Positions 17,975 through 28,200 of a DNA stretch of 64,000 nt are shown here, in pieces. Below the pieces are notes generated by a model, which searched no databases, had not been told where the DNA came from, and saw nothing but the letters and a program-made list of their open reading frames with translations. Origin of the DNA: Adhaeribacter radiodurans (GTDB lineage Bacteria; Bacteroidota; Bacteroidia; Cytophagales; Hymenobacteraceae); the NCBI RefSeq assembly GCF_014075995.1, contig NZ_CP055153.1:2356001-2420000 (forward strand), written 5' to 3'. Position numbers and translations under genes: made by a program. Every line of letters starts with the position of its first letter. Positions within the stretch are counted from its first letter, which is position 1.

Positions 17975-18165
17975 TGAAGGCTTGAAAAGCCTTCATTTAA
18001 TGGTGCTGATGCGGGGAACGGTAACCAGTTTGCCTCGTGGCTGGCGGGCTTCGTTCGGCTCTTTCGCACTCGCTATCTTTCCTCCTGCCGTCGGCATGCT
18101 ACGCACCGGAAATCTAGCAGGTGCTCCATAGCCAAACTGGTATTGTTGCGAGTAGCTACCTTTTT
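17975..18165 (+). repeat. Dispersed intergenic repeat, copy 1
   Basis: The element begins with a perfect 9-bp hairpin (TGAAGGCTT, 17975-17983, with 17987-17995) and continues through a GC-rich core that runs from ACCAGTTTGCC to GCCAAACTGGT, which form imperfect terminal inverted repeats. The core matches the second copy near 18390-18600 in opposite orientation at roughly 70 per cent by eye. Its GC content contrasts with the AT-rich surroundings. No open frame of note. Confidence 0.6.
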
Positions 18166-18262
18166 TACCAGAATATTAACTATAGTATTTTAGTAAAATT
18201 AGCTTTTTTAAAGCTTACCGTTTCATATGAGTTTGCCATCGGATTGATTTGCTTCTTCAATT

Positions 18263-18338
18263 GAATCCTTCTATCGTACCCGTAATTTAGGAAGAGAATA
18301 GTTGGCTACGTAGTTAACTAGTTTCCTCCAGAAGGATA
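18263..18338. repeat. Degenerate hairpin element
   Basis: Outer arms ATCCTTCT near 18265 and AGAAGGAT near 18330 are complementary, and an inner AGGAA/TTCCT pair surrounds the central GGCTACGTAGTTAACTAG. The central part resembles the loop of the hairpins at 14070-14129 and 60001-60074. Confidence 0.4.
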
Positions 18339-18389
18339 GATTTATTTTACTAATTTAGTGCAGGCACTCAATTAGTAAATGCTCTAATT

Positions 18390-18600
18390 GTTTAAAGTTA
18401 CAAGAACAGTGGCTACTGGCAACTGACACCAGTTTGGCTGTGGAGGGCCTTTTAGCGTTCCGGTGCTGCAAAGCAGCATGGCGCAACGGAGTGAGCCAAG
18501 GTTCGCTAAACCGCCCGAGAGAGCCAAACGAGGCCCGCCGGCCATGAGGCAAACTTGAAGCTAGCAAACTAGTTAGCACTTAAGCATCGAGCCTTGGAAA
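18390..18600 (-). repeat. Dispersed intergenic repeat, copy 2 (inverted)
   Basis: Reverse-complement counterpart of 17975-18165. Shared blocks on the minus strand include AGTTTGCCTCATGGC, GGCGGGCCTCGT, TTGGCTCT, CACCGGAA and GCCAAACTGGTG, in the same order, and the flank GCCAGTAGCCACT. A short hairpin (GAGCCTT with AAGGCTC, near 18584-18600) sits at the end corresponding to the hairpin of copy 1. The 1.1-kb gap from 17583 to 18671 holds these elements and no credible gene. Confidence 0.6.
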
Positions 18601-18671
18601 GGCTCCAAAGAAAAAGCCTTTAATTTTTTAATTAGGATAACACTGGTCTAATACTACTGGAAAACTAAATG

Positions 18672-20966
18672 TTACTGATTCTGAATTTGCTTCTGCGCTA
18701 CTTTCCCGGCCACTTTAGTTTTAGGCCGGAAGAAGTAAACTACTAAAATGGGAAGCAGCAATAAATCGGATAAAACGGCGAATAATAAGGTTAAGCTGAT
18801 TAGTAAGCCAACGTAAAAAGTACCTTCAAAAGAAGAAAATATCAGGGTACAGAAACCCGCCATTAAAATACAACTGGTAATTATAACTGCTTTGCCGGTT
18901 GTTAAATACGTTCGCTTAACAGCGTAATACAAAGGTTTGCCACTTAGTAATTCTAATTTTAATTTACTAATAAAGTGAATGGTATCGTCGATGGCAATAC
19001 CTAAGGCAATGGTGAAAATAATGGAGGTAGATACTTTCAAGTTGATATCCGCTATTCCCATAAAAGCTCCAATAAGAACGATTGGGAGAATGTTGGGTAA
19101 CAAGGTAATCACAATCATTTTAAACGACCGGAACATTAAGCCTACTATTCCGCCGATAAATAAAATATCCAGCAGCAAGCCTTCCATTAAATCGCGGGTA
19201 AGCGTGTCGTTGTTTTTATCCAGTAGCAAAGAACTACCCGTTACATGGGTCAGCAGCAATTTAGAGTCTGTATTTTGCCGTATAAATTCCCGAAACTGGT
19301 CTGTAAGCACGGTAGCCCGGGCACTGCCAATATCCCCCATTTTGCCGCTTAAGCGTCCTTCGGTTTGATCGGCACTTACCAGGGAATTTAACTCCGGACG
19401 TTTCCGGAATAGTTTTAATTTGGATTGCAGTTTACGCCATTGAATTTCCGTATCTGGTAGTTTAAAAAAAGTCTCCGAGCCGCCATTTACCGCCCGGTTC
19501 AGGTTTTTAACAATAGTTACCGGAGAAAAAATAAATTTTAATCCATATTGAGAACCCAGGTACTTTTCTATTTCTTCTACTTCGCGCAGAACCGGTAATT
19601 CATAAAGAGTGTGGCCCGGAACGGCTTTCAAATACAACTCAAAAGGGCGAACACCCGAAAAATTTTGCTCAAAATATTTAAAGTCTAGTTTTACGGGATC
19701 ATCGTCTGATAAATCATCCAGCAAGGTGGTATCTAACCGGATTAAACTAATGCAATAAACTGAAACCAGAATAATACCCACGGTACCTGCCAAAATGCGA
19801 TTGCGGTATTTAAACACAAATAAAAGCAGGCGGCGCAATAAAAAAGGCCAGGTAAAAGCTTCTTTTTTAGGAGCCGTGCGCGGTGGTAAAGGCATGAGCA
19901 TCATCATGGCGGGCAACATTGTCATAGAGAGCAGGTAGGCTACTACCACCGCAATACCCGTGTACACCCCAAAATTCCGGATCGGACCAATATCGGCCGT
20001 TAGTAAAGTTAAAAAACCAATAGCGGTAGTAATAGCCGTAATAAAAGTTGCTAATCCCACATCCTTAACGGTGGTAACAATAGCCTTGGTTTTGGATTTT
20101 CCTTCTGCTACTTCAGAAACGTACTGGGTTAAAATATGCACCGAATCCGACATGCCCACCACAAACATAATAGTAGGTAACAGCATGGTCATAACATCTA
20201 TGTTGGTGCCGGTAAGACCCATTAAGCCCATCGCCCAGCAAATAGAAATTAAAACCACCATTAAGGGCATTACCACGCCCCACCAGGTCCGGAAAGTGAA
20301 GTAGAGAAAAATAACTACCATCGCAATGGAAATGGACATAAACAACGCCAGTTCGTATTGCATCCGGTCCACGAAAATAGATTGGGCTACCGCTTTCCCG
20401 GCAATGTGGTAATCCGGTAAATTGATTTGCTGGAGTTTCTCTTTCAGGTGAAGGAGTAAAGAATCGCTGGGTAATTTGGTCAGGTTCGGCGAAGTTTGAA
20501 TCAGGAGCGTAACGGACCGGGCATCGGGCGAAAAAAATGTACCTACCAAACCTTCGGATTGGTAAATAGCCAGGCTATCTTGCCGGTATCGTTCCGGTTG
20601 GTTCACGTGCAGATAAGGCACTTCAAATATGCCAAAAGATTCAATAATCGGGCTGCTGAGGGTAGTGGGAGATTGTACCCGTTCTACGTGGCGAAGCTGA
20701 GAAATAAACGTTGTTAAAGAATCTACTTTTTTTAAAAAAGTTGAATCAAACAGAGTTTTGGGGTGCGATAAACCGAGTAATAAATAATCGTTATCGTTGC
20801 CGAATTTTTCGCGGTACTTTAAATAAAAACTCAGATCCGGATCGTGTTTCGGGAAAAAGTGATCAAAGTTATAATCAAAGCGCAGGCGCGAAATAAAAAA
20901 TAAACTAAGGCACGTAAACAGAAAAATCAGGAGGAGTACGCTATAACTAAGTTTTTTATATAACAT
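18672..20966 (-). CDS. RND superfamily exporter, MMPL-type
   Basis: A 764-residue inner-membrane transporter with the internal two-fold repeat of the RND superfamily. One transmembrane helix at about 8-28, a periplasmic loop to about 195, five helices to about 360, a second lone helix near 390-410, a second large loop to about 600, then five more helices. The GMSDSVHIL stretch in the first repeat and the ALGIAIDDTIHFISK stretch in the second repeat are the conserved TM4/TM10 regions with the acidic proton-relay residues. MMPL and HpnN-like members move lipids and other hydrophobic molecules; no periplasmic adaptor or outer-membrane channel gene is adjacent, which fits that type better than a drug pump. 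Confidence 0.87.
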   Translation of the reverse strand: MLYKKLSYSVLLLIFLFTCLSLFFISRLRFDYNFDHFFPKHDPDLSFYLKYREKFGNDNDYLLLGLSHPKTLFDSTFLKKVDSLTTFISQLRHVERVQSPTTLSSPIIESFGIFEVPYLHVNQPERYRQDSLAIYQSEGLVGTFFSPDARSVTLLIQTSPNLTKLPSDSLLLHLKEKLQQINLPDYHIAGKAVAQSIFVDRMQYELALFMSISIAMVVIFLYFTFRTWWGVVMPLMVVLISICWAMGLMGLTGTNIDVMTMLLPTIMFVVGMSDSVHILTQYVSEVAEGKSKTKAIVTTVKDVGLATFITAITTAIGFLTLLTADIGPIRNFGVYTGIAVVVAYLLSMTMLPAMMMLMPLPPRTAPKKEAFTWPFLLRRLLLFVFKYRNRILAGTVGIILVSVYCISLIRLDTTLLDDLSDDDPVKLDFKYFEQNFSGVRPFELYLKAVPGHTLYELPVLREVEEIEKYLGSQYGLKFIFSPVTIVKNLNRAVNGGSETFFKLPDTEIQWRKLQSKLKLFRKRPELNSLVSADQTEGRLSGKMGDIGSARATVLTDQFREFIRQNTDSKLLLTHVTGSSLLLDKNNDTLTRDLMEGLLLDILFIGGIVGLMFRSFKMIVITLLPNILPIVLIGAFMGIADINLKVSTSIIFTIALGIAIDDTIHFISKLKLELLSGKPLYYAVKRTYLTTGKAVIITSCILMAGFCTLIFSSFEGTFYVGLLISLTLLFAVLSDLLLLPILVVYFFRPKTKVAGKVAQKQIQNQ

Positions 20967-21074
20967 TTTAAAATATTACGCCGAATGCAGCGTTTCACAA
21001 AAAGATAGGAAGCCTTTTCTAAGGTAAGTAACCCGATAATAACCTCCATTGTTCGACTATAAACGGATATTATC

Positions 21075-21401
21075 ATGAAAAAATTTGCCCTATTGCTCTC
21101 TTTCTTAGCTTACGTGGGCAATTATGCCTCCGAAGGCTCTATTCTGGTAAACACCGTCTCGTTTGCCGATTTGCCCGCTAAAGTTAAACCCACCCATACG
21201 GTTACTGGAAAAAAGGTAAATAAAAGTACAACTAATTCTACTTGCTCAGCTTTTCCAGCTTCTAAATGTTTAGTAAAAGTAAAAGCCTGCTCGGTGGTTA
21301 CTAAAACTGTTGTTCGGCCTAAAAAATCTTGCCTACACCAAAAAGCTAGTTTGCTGGTAGCGAAAGCCACACCCGATCCTATCGTATCTCTGTTGAATTA
21401 A
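21075..21401 (+). CDS. Small secreted protein of unknown function
   Basis: A 108-residue protein with a probable signal peptide (MKKFALLLSFLAYVGNYAS, 1-19). The mature part is basic, rich in K, T, V and S, and has five cysteines (TNSTCSAFPASKCLVKVKACSV and KKSCLHQ) that could form disulfides. No family recognised. It is framed by its own terminator and is divergent from the RND exporter. Translation in another frame is less likely because this frame alone has a signal peptide. Confidence 0.55.
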   Translation: MKKFALLLSFLAYVGNYASEGSILVNTVSFADLPAKVKPTHTVTGKKVNKSTTNSTCSAFPASKCLVKVKACSVVTKTVVRPKKSCLHQKASLLVAKATPDPIVSLLN

Positions 21402-21421
21402 GTAAAAAATATAAGCATGGG

Positions 21422-21451
21422 AAAAGTCTGCTAGTTTCGGCAGACTTTTTT
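21422..21451 (+). terminator. Terminator after the small secreted protein
   Basis: A perfect 10-bp stem (AAAAGTCTGC, 21422-21431, with 21440-21449) with an 8-nt loop, followed by T residues; 21 bp downstream of the stop at 21401. Confidence 0.9.
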
Positions 21452-21586
21452 ATTTTTGGCTTTAAGCAATTTCAGTTTCAGCTTCCCTCAACTTTAAACA
21501 AAAAAAGAGGTTTAGGGTTAAGATGGGAATACAGGGAGTAAACAGCTTTAAAATTTTTACTTTTTTTACCAGCAGAATAAACAACT

Positions 21587-22381
21587 ATGCGGCAATACCT
21601 CGACCTGATCGAACACATTATTCAAAATGGAGCCCGGAAAGAAGACCGGACCGGAACCGGCACGCTAAGTGTTTTTGGTTACCAGATGCGCTTTGATTTG
21701 GCCGAAGGCTTTCCGTTAGTAACCACTAAAAAAGTACATTTAAAGTCGATTATTCACGAGCTGCTATGGTTTTTAAAAGGCGATACCAATATTAAGTATT
21801 TAAAAGATAACGGCGTTTCAATCTGGGACGAATGGGCCGACGAAAATGGTAATTTAGGTCCGGTATACGGATCGCAGTGGCGTTGCTGGCCTACGCCGGA
21901 CGGTGGCCACATCGACCAGATTACCCAGGTTATTAACCAGATTAAATCTAACCCGGATTCGCGGCGGCTGATTGTGAGCGCCTGGAACGTAGCCGAAATT
22001 AATAAAATGAAACTGCCGCCTTGCCACGCTTTTTTTCAATTTTACGTGGCCGATGGTAAACTTTCCTGCCAGTTGTACCAGCGCAGTGCCGATGTATTTT
22101 TAGGTGTGCCGTTTAACATTGCTTCTTACGCTTTGCTTACCTTAATGGTAGCGCAGGTTTGTAACTTACAAGCCGGCGAATTTATCTGGACCGGTGGCGA
22201 CACTCATTTGTACCTGAACCACCTGGAACAAGCGCAACTACAATTAAGTCGTGAAACTCGTTCTTTGCCGCAAATGCAAATAAATCAGGCCGTTACTTCT
22301 ATTTTCGATTTTACTTACGACGATTTTAAACTCGAAAATTATAATCCTCACCCGGCAATTAAAGCGCCGGTAGCCGTATAA
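21587..22381 (+). CDS. thyA: Thymidylate synthase
   Basis: A 264-residue ThyA, the same length as the E. coli enzyme, which methylates dUMP to dTMP using methylene-tetrahydrofolate. Active-site features are intact: the dUMP-binding [14 protein letters not shown] loop, the catalytic cysteine C146 in [14 protein letters not shown]-type context, RRLIVSAWN and the [20 protein letters not shown] segment. Fifteen bases separate it from the MFS transporter downstream, so the two are probably cotranscribed. In many Bacteroidota thyA is followed by folA; here a transporter takes that place. Confidence 0.98.
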   Translation: MRQYLDLIEHIIQNGARKEDRTGTGTLSVFGYQMRFDLAEGFPLVTTKKVHLKSIIHELLWFLKGDTNIKYLKDNGVSIWDEWADENGNLGPVYGSQWRCWPTPDGGHIDQITQVINQIKSNPDSRRLIVSAWNVAEINKMKLPPCHAFFQFYVADGKLSCQLYQRSADVFLGVPFNIASYALLTLMVAQVCNLQAGEFIWTGGDTHLYLNHLEQAQLQLSRETRSLPQMQINQAVTSIFDFTYDDFKLENYNPHPAIKAPVAV

Positions 22382-22395
22382 GCCGCCGGTATCGC

Positions 22396-23523
22396 ATGAA
22401 ATTAGACCGGCTGGCCGTTAACGTTATTTTCCTGATTAACGGCTTTATCTACGCGAACTGGATTGCCCGGCTGCCGCGCATCCAGGAATTGTATAATCTC
22501 GATAATAAATCTCTAGGGTTGGTACTGCTCTTTGTTTCGATGGGAGCCATCAGTTCTATGCCTTTCACAGGTTGGCTAATTCATAAAAAAAGCAGCCGCT
22601 TTATTACTTTGCTGGGAGCTATAATCTTTTGCCTTTTGGTTCCGCCTATTCCCTTGCTGCCGGAAGTGTGGCAGGTAAGAATTTTGTTTTATTTACTGGG
22701 AGTGTCGGCGGGATTACTGGATGTATCCATGAACGCCCAGGCGGTTTTAGTAGAAAAAAAATACCAAATGCCCATTATGTCGTCGTTTCATGCTTTGTTT
22801 AGCGTGGGCATGATGATAGGAGCAGGATGCGGCGCTTTATTTGCCCAATTTAATGTAAGTTTATTCGCTCATTTTGTAAGTGTAGTCATTGTCAGCCTAT
22901 TGTTAGTGGCTTGGGCTTCCCGGCATCTGATCCGGGATACTCCGCAGGCACAATCCGGCGAAAGTGGGGGAGGGTTCCAGTTACCAACTAAAGCCATATT
23001 GAGTATTGGCATTATTGCCTTCTGCGGCATGACCGGTGAAGGAGCCATGTCGGATTGGAGCTCGAATTACATGGAAAACGTTGCCCATTCCTCCCAAGCA
23101 TTAGCGCCTATTGCATTAGCCGCGTTTTCTATGGCCATGACCATTGGCCGCTTGTTTGGCGATCGGGCACGATCTTACTTTGGCGACCGGAAGTTGTTGG
23201 TTTATAGTGGTAGCGTAGCTTTTATTGGGCTTGCCTTGTCCTTGGCTTTTCCGGTTTCGTTATTAGTAATTACTGGATTTTTTATTGTGGGTTTGGGTCT
23301 AGCTACCGTGGTACCCATTGCCTACAGCATTGCCGGTAATGCGCCGGGTTTGCCGTCGGGAGTGGGCCTATCCATGGTTACTACGGTCGGATATTCCGGT
23401 TTTTTGTTTGGCCCGCCCATTATTGGTTTTCTCGCAGATTGGCAGACTTTACGGATCGCTCTTCTTTTTGTAGCTGTATTATTTGCTTTAATGACTTTTC
23501 TGGGGTTTAGAAGTAAGTTTTAG
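22396..23523 (+). CDS. MFS transporter
   Basis: A 375-residue major facilitator with about twelve hydrophobic segments. The N-terminus NVIFLINGFIYANWIARLPRIQ and the later GLLDVSMNAQAVLVEK and GLGLATVVPIAYSIAGN motifs are characteristic of the sugar- or YbjJ-like MFS group. The substrate is unknown. It follows thyA by 14 bp with no terminator between; whether this reflects a shared role is unclear. A very long hairpin lies about 90 bp after its stop. Confidence 0.85.
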   Translation: MKLDRLAVNVIFLINGFIYANWIARLPRIQELYNLDNKSLGLVLLFVSMGAISSMPFTGWLIHKKSSRFITLLGAIIFCLLVPPIPLLPEVWQVRILFYLLGVSAGLLDVSMNAQAVLVEKKYQMPIMSSFHALFSVGMMIGAGCGALFAQFNVSLFAHFVSVVIVSLLLVAWASRHLIRDTPQAQSGESGGGFQLPTKAILSIGIIAFCGMTGEGAMSDWSSNYMENVAHSSQALAPIALAAFSMAMTIGRLFGDRARSYFGDRKLLVYSGSVAFIGLALSLAFPVSLLVITGFFIVGLGLATVVPIAYSIAGNAPGLPSGVGLSMVTTVGYSGFLFGPPIIGFLADWQTLRIALLFVAVLFALMTFLGFRSKF

Positions 23524-23611
23524 GGGAAGCTTTTTAATTTCATATTTACTAAATTTTGTTCTTTGCTTTTATTTAGAATCTACATCTAGTTATGAAATGT
23601 CTTCTTTGGAA

Positions 23612-23711
23612 TAGTTAAGCGGAGGATTTTCAGTTTTTAGGTTAATAGAGGGGAGATTTATAAAATCTCCCCTCTATTAACCTAAAAAAACGAAAATCCT
23701 CCGCTTAACTA
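23612..23711. repeat. Very long intergenic hairpin (48-bp arms)
   Basis: Arms 23612-23659 and 23663-23711 are complementary over about 44 of 48 positions, with a 3-nt centre and a small mismatched bulge in the middle. The arms carry AGTTAAGCGGAGGATTTT and TTAATAGAGGGGAGATTT. It could serve as a terminator between the MFS gene and the convergent cheB gene, but is far longer than that needs and looks like a mobile or remnant palindromic element. Confidence 0.75.
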
Positions 23712-23754
23712 CTTCAGAGAAACAGAGTGGTTAAAATCCTTTCATCGAAAAGGT

Positions 23755-23872
23755 GGCGCAAGGCTCCTGCATAGTATCTACTATCAGGTAGGCCACTGGT
23801 CGAATAAACTTGAATTTAAAAGTAAATAAAAGCTCTAGCTGGCCTGAGACCGGACAATATGCATCAGGAGCG
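23755..23872. repeat. Degenerate copy of dispersed palindromic element
   Basis: The segment begins GGCGCAAGGCTCCTGCAT and ends with ATGCATCAGGAGCG, an outer inverted pair, with inner parts GTAGGCCACTGGTCG and TGGCCTGAGACCGG. The layout matches the better copies at 31152-31292 and 47192-47330, but the sequence has drifted. Between this and the stop of cheB at 23937 I see nothing further. Confidence 0.4.
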
Positions 23873-23936
23873 AAGAAGGTTGCGATAAAACTATAACTAA
23901 ATTACTCTAATAGGGAATTCCCAAAAAAAGTAAAAA

Positions 23937-24995
23937 TCAACTAGCTTCCCGGTTATCATCTCCATTATTAAGATCTAAATGGCGGGCTACTGAATTCCGA
24001 TTCAGGAGAATTTCTTTTAGGCGGTCTACGTGTACTTTCATTTCTTCGGCGCGTTCCTGTTGCATAGCTGCCCAGCGCGACTGGCCTTTGTTGCGGTCTT
24101 GATCGGCCATGGTCATGAGCATGTTGCGGCGTTCTTCTAATATCCGCATCGATACCCACAAGGTTTCTTCGAGCATGGAGCTCATGCTGTTCAATAGGCT
24201 TTCATCGTTATACGCGTGGCCGGAGTGGCAACGGTAGCGGTTAACCTTTCCTTGTTTTAATTCCCAAAGGCCACCGCCGCATTCGGGGCAACTATAACTG
24301 GAACGCTGCCCTAATTCATCCATGCTTTCTATACTACTCATGGTACTATTGGTCATAACCCGTTCAACCATTTGGGCTTCGCTTACAATATCATTCGGTA
24401 CGGTAATACTATCACTAGAGGGCATACGACTAATATTATGTACCAATTTACCCATCTCCGAAATAGGTACTACATAATCAGCCGATACACTACGGAGGGC
24501 ATTGCGGGGCATGTCCGGGTACTCCGCCTCATCCGGGTCTTGTACTATGGCTATACCACCGCTACGTTTTATGGCATCCAGTCCTACGGTACCATCGTTC
24601 ATCATACCGGTTAAAATAATGCCGATTACTTTAGAACCATGGTAAGCGGCTGCCGAACGAAACAAAGGATCTACCGCGGGCCTAAATTGGTTTTCGCGGG
24701 GACCTTTTACTACTAAAATTTGCTTTTTGGTGAGCAATATGTGGCGGTCCGCAGGTACCATATACACCATGCCATGGTGAAAAACTTCGTTATGTTCGGC
24801 TACCTTTACTTTTAATGCGGTATGTTTTTTTAAACGATTCACCAACAGACTACTGGAAGAGTCCATACTTAGGTGCTGCACAATAAAAATGGCCGCGGGC
24901 AGGTCTGCAGGAAGTTGTGAAACTAATTTACACAATGCTTCCATACCGCCGGCCGAAGTGCCAATAACCACAATATCATGTCCTGAGGCAACCAT
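23937..24995 (-). CDS. cheB: CheB-type protein-glutamate methylesterase without receiver domain
   Basis: A 352-residue protein. Residues about 5-190 are a CheB methylesterase domain with the catalytic triad S14 (GTSAGGMEAL), H41 (VQHLSMDSSS) and D134 (GMMNDGTVG). There is no N-terminal receiver domain, so control is not by the usual CheA phosphorylation. A C-terminal extension contains a possible zinc ribbon, SYSCPECGGG ... YRCHSGH, and a long helical region (about 270-340) rich in charged residues. It is divergent from the CheB-CheR-kinase gene at 25215 with a 219-bp gap. No chemoreceptor or flagellar gene is nearby, so the target is probably not classical chemotaxis. Confidence 0.88.
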   Translation of the reverse strand: MVASGHDIVVIGTSAGGMEALCKLVSQLPADLPAAIFIVQHLSMDSSSSLLVNRLKKHTALKVKVAEHNEVFHHGMVYMVPADRHILLTKKQILVVKGPRENQFRPAVDPLFRSAAAYHGSKVIGIILTGMMNDGTVGLDAIKRSGGIAIVQDPDEAEYPDMPRNALRSVSADYVVPISEMGKLVHNISRMPSSDSITVPNDIVSEAQMVERVMTNSTMSSIESMDELGQRSSYSCPECGGGLWELKQGKVNRYRCHSGHAYNDESLLNSMSSMLEETLWVSMRILEERRNMLMTMADQDRNKGQSRWAAMQQERAEEMKVHVDRLKEILLNRNSVARHLDLNNGDDNREAS

Positions 24996-25214
24996 TTATT
25001 AAATTTATTTTACAATTTATAAGTTACTTAACGCATAAAAATAGATTAAGGATAAATCTCCCATAAATTTAAGTATCCTTACCGCCGCCATCGGGGTTTA
25101 CCGTAATTTGTATACTTGTTTGTTACGGCATTTTAGCGGTTTATACGTATTATATAGTTTACCATACAAATCCCTGCCTGCCTTTTACTAACTTAACGCT
25201 TTCTTGCCTTATTT

Positions 25215-28200
25215 GTGATGACGTATTCTGAAGAGAACCCAGGAAACAACCTGGATAAAGATAAACCCGAAGAACCAACCCGTGCTGGTTCTACTAATGT
25301 AAAGAACGATCCGTTTGTAGTAGGAATTGGCGCTTCGGCAGGAGGCTTGCAGGCGTTGCAGCTTTTTTTTGAGCATACTCCCCCGGATAGTGTGGCCTAC
25401 GTAGTGGTGCAGCACCTGGCCCCGGAAAGCCAAAATGTGCTCAGCAGCATCTTAAAGCGCCAATCGGTATTATTAATTGCCGATATCCAGGACAGCATGC
25501 CCATAGAAGAAAACCGGGTGTATATAATGCCCGCCGGCAAGCACGTAATTATCAGGGATAATGTATTGTATTTAACCGATCGCCAAACCGAAATAAACAC
25601 GTTACGGTCTATTGATTTATTTTTTAAATCATTGGCCACCGATAAAGGCAAAAAAGCGATTGGCGTTATATTATCGGGTACCGGCAACGATGGTGCCGAG
25701 GGGGTAACGGCAATTAAAAAAGCCGGGGGCCTGGTAGTGGTGCAAGATCCGGAAACAGCTAAGTTCGATGGCATGCCGCGCAATGCTATTCAAAAAGGGC
25801 ACGCTAATTTTGTATTGCCGCCCGAGCTTATGCCCGAAGAAATTTTTAATTACGTTAAAGTTGCGCCCTTATCCGAGGAAATATCCGAATCTATTAAGAG
25901 CCAAAACAACGAAACCATAGAACAAATATTGGGCATGGTACACGACCGCACCGGCCTGGATTTTCATAATTATAAGCGGCCTACTATTATCCGGCGTTTG
26001 TCGCGGCGAATGGCGGTTACCAACCAATACAACCTGGTCGATTATTTAGATTACCTGCAACTGCACCTCGAAGAAGTAGAAACCATTAGCCGGGAATTTT
26101 TAATTGGCGTAACCAAGTTTTTTCGCGACGAAGATGCCTTTGAGGTAATAGAGCATTCGGTAATCCCCGATTTAATCGACGAAATAGAAAACTCCGGTCA
26201 GTTACGTATTTGGGTAGCCGGTTGCTCTACCGGCGAGGAAGCTTACTCTCTGGCTATTTTAGTGCGCGAATATCTCGAAAACACCAAAAAAGACATTGAA
26301 GTAAAAGTATTTGCTTCGGATATTGATCGGAACTCGCTGGAATTTGCCGGTAAAGGTTTATACCCCTACAGCAGCTTGCACGAGGTATCGGAACAGCGAA
26401 TCTTGAAATATTTTGTGAAAGAAGAAGGCAAGTACCGGGTATGTCAGCAAATCCGGAAAATGGTAATTTTTGCGCCCCATAATATTATCAGCGACCCGCC
26501 TTTTAGCAAAATAAATCTGGTGAGTTGCCGCAACATGCTCATTTACCTGAATCCTTTGCTTCAGAAAAAAGTAATGGCCAAGTTTCATTATGCCCTCCAG
26601 AAAAGTGGTTACCTGTTTTTAGGTTCCAGCGAGAGCGTGGGCGACATGAAAAACTTTGTGGAGATTAATAAAAAATGGAAAATTTTCCGCAACACGGAGC
26701 AAGCTATGCCTCTGGGCCTGGAGAATTTTTCGGTTGGCTTAACCCGCAAAGATTATAATCCGGATAATCAAAAATTTATTCGGGAGGTAAGCCATAATCT
26801 GGCGCTTACCAATCATATTGCCGAAGCTTTAAACGAAACCCTGCTGGAAGAACTCGGGTACGCTGCGGTTTACGTCGACGAAAATTTTAACGTTATGCAT
26901 GGGGCCGGTAATTATAATCATTACCTTACTTTGCCGGACAGAGCGCTTACCATGAATTTGCTGAAAATGGTACCCGCCGATTTGGCTTTGAACCTGGGCA
27001 CACTGCTTCGCAAAGCCGTACGCGATAAAGAAAAAATTACCATTACCAACGTACAGGTTCGTCACCACGACGTGATGCGCCGCCTGAACTTAGTAATAAA
27101 ACCTTACTTAGAGGACCGCCGCTTACTGCAAAAATTTATTCTAGTGCTTTTCTCCGAAGAAGTGTCGGAGTCTATTGGCATTAAAGATCCCGAAAAACAT
27201 TGGTACGAACAGCAAAACGAAAGCCGGGTTTCTGACCTGGAACTGGAATTGCAGCACACCAAAGAAGATTTGCAGGCCGTGGTAGAAGAATTGGAAACTT
27301 CGAACGAAGAACTGCAAAGTACTAATGAAGAACTGCTTTCGTCAAACGAAGAATTGCAAAGCACCAACGAAGAACTGCAATCGTTAAACGAAGAGCTGCA
27401 TACCATTAACGCCGAGCACCAGTATAAAATAAAATTGCTGATGGAGCTCGACGACGACCTGAATAATTATTTCCGGAGCACCAATATCAGCCAGATTTTT
27501 GTGGATCGTAAACTGGAAATCCGGAAATATACGCCATCCGCTACCCAACAGATTAACTTAATTGAAAGCGACATAGGCCGTTCTATTTACCAGATTTCTA
27601 ATAATTTAATTTATAACAATTTAATTGAAGATATAAGAGAGGTAATTGTCCGGCCCACTCCCATTGAGAAAGAAGTACAAGACAAAGTGGGTACCTGGTA
27701 TTTAATGCGGGTAATGCCTTACATTACCCAGGATGGCCGGATAGACGGCGCCATTATTATTTTTATAGATATTAATGAAATTAAAAGTTTGCAGTTATTG
27801 CATTCGGGTATTTTAAACAGTTCTGTAAATTTAATTCAGGCTTTTAAGTCTATTCGCAACCAGGCTGGCCAAATTGTAGATTTTGAATGGAGTTTGTTAA
27901 ACGCGCCGGCCCAGGAATTTTTAAAATGTTCCGAGTTTCAACTCCTTAGCCGGCGCATCCGACAAGAATTTCCGGATTTTTTACAACCTGATTTATTTAA
28001 TAAATTAGTGCAGGTAGTAGAAACCGAGCAAACTTTAAAAACAGAAGTAAACCAGGAATACGAAGGTAAAACCTACTGGTTTTACGTAGTAGCGGTTAAA
28101 CTTAACGATGGCCTGGTACTAACTTTTAATGATATTACCGACCGCAAACTGGCCGAAGAAGAACTAGAGACAAACCGCTACTTTGTGCGGCAAATAGCCG

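Noticed and set aside
18355-18579. 74-aa minus-strand open frame
   Set aside because: It lies within dispersed repeat copy 2, has odd composition, and copy 1 does not preserve the frame.
21122-21370. 82-aa minus-strand open frame
   Set aside because: Antisense to the small secreted protein; only the plus frame has a signal peptide and terminator.
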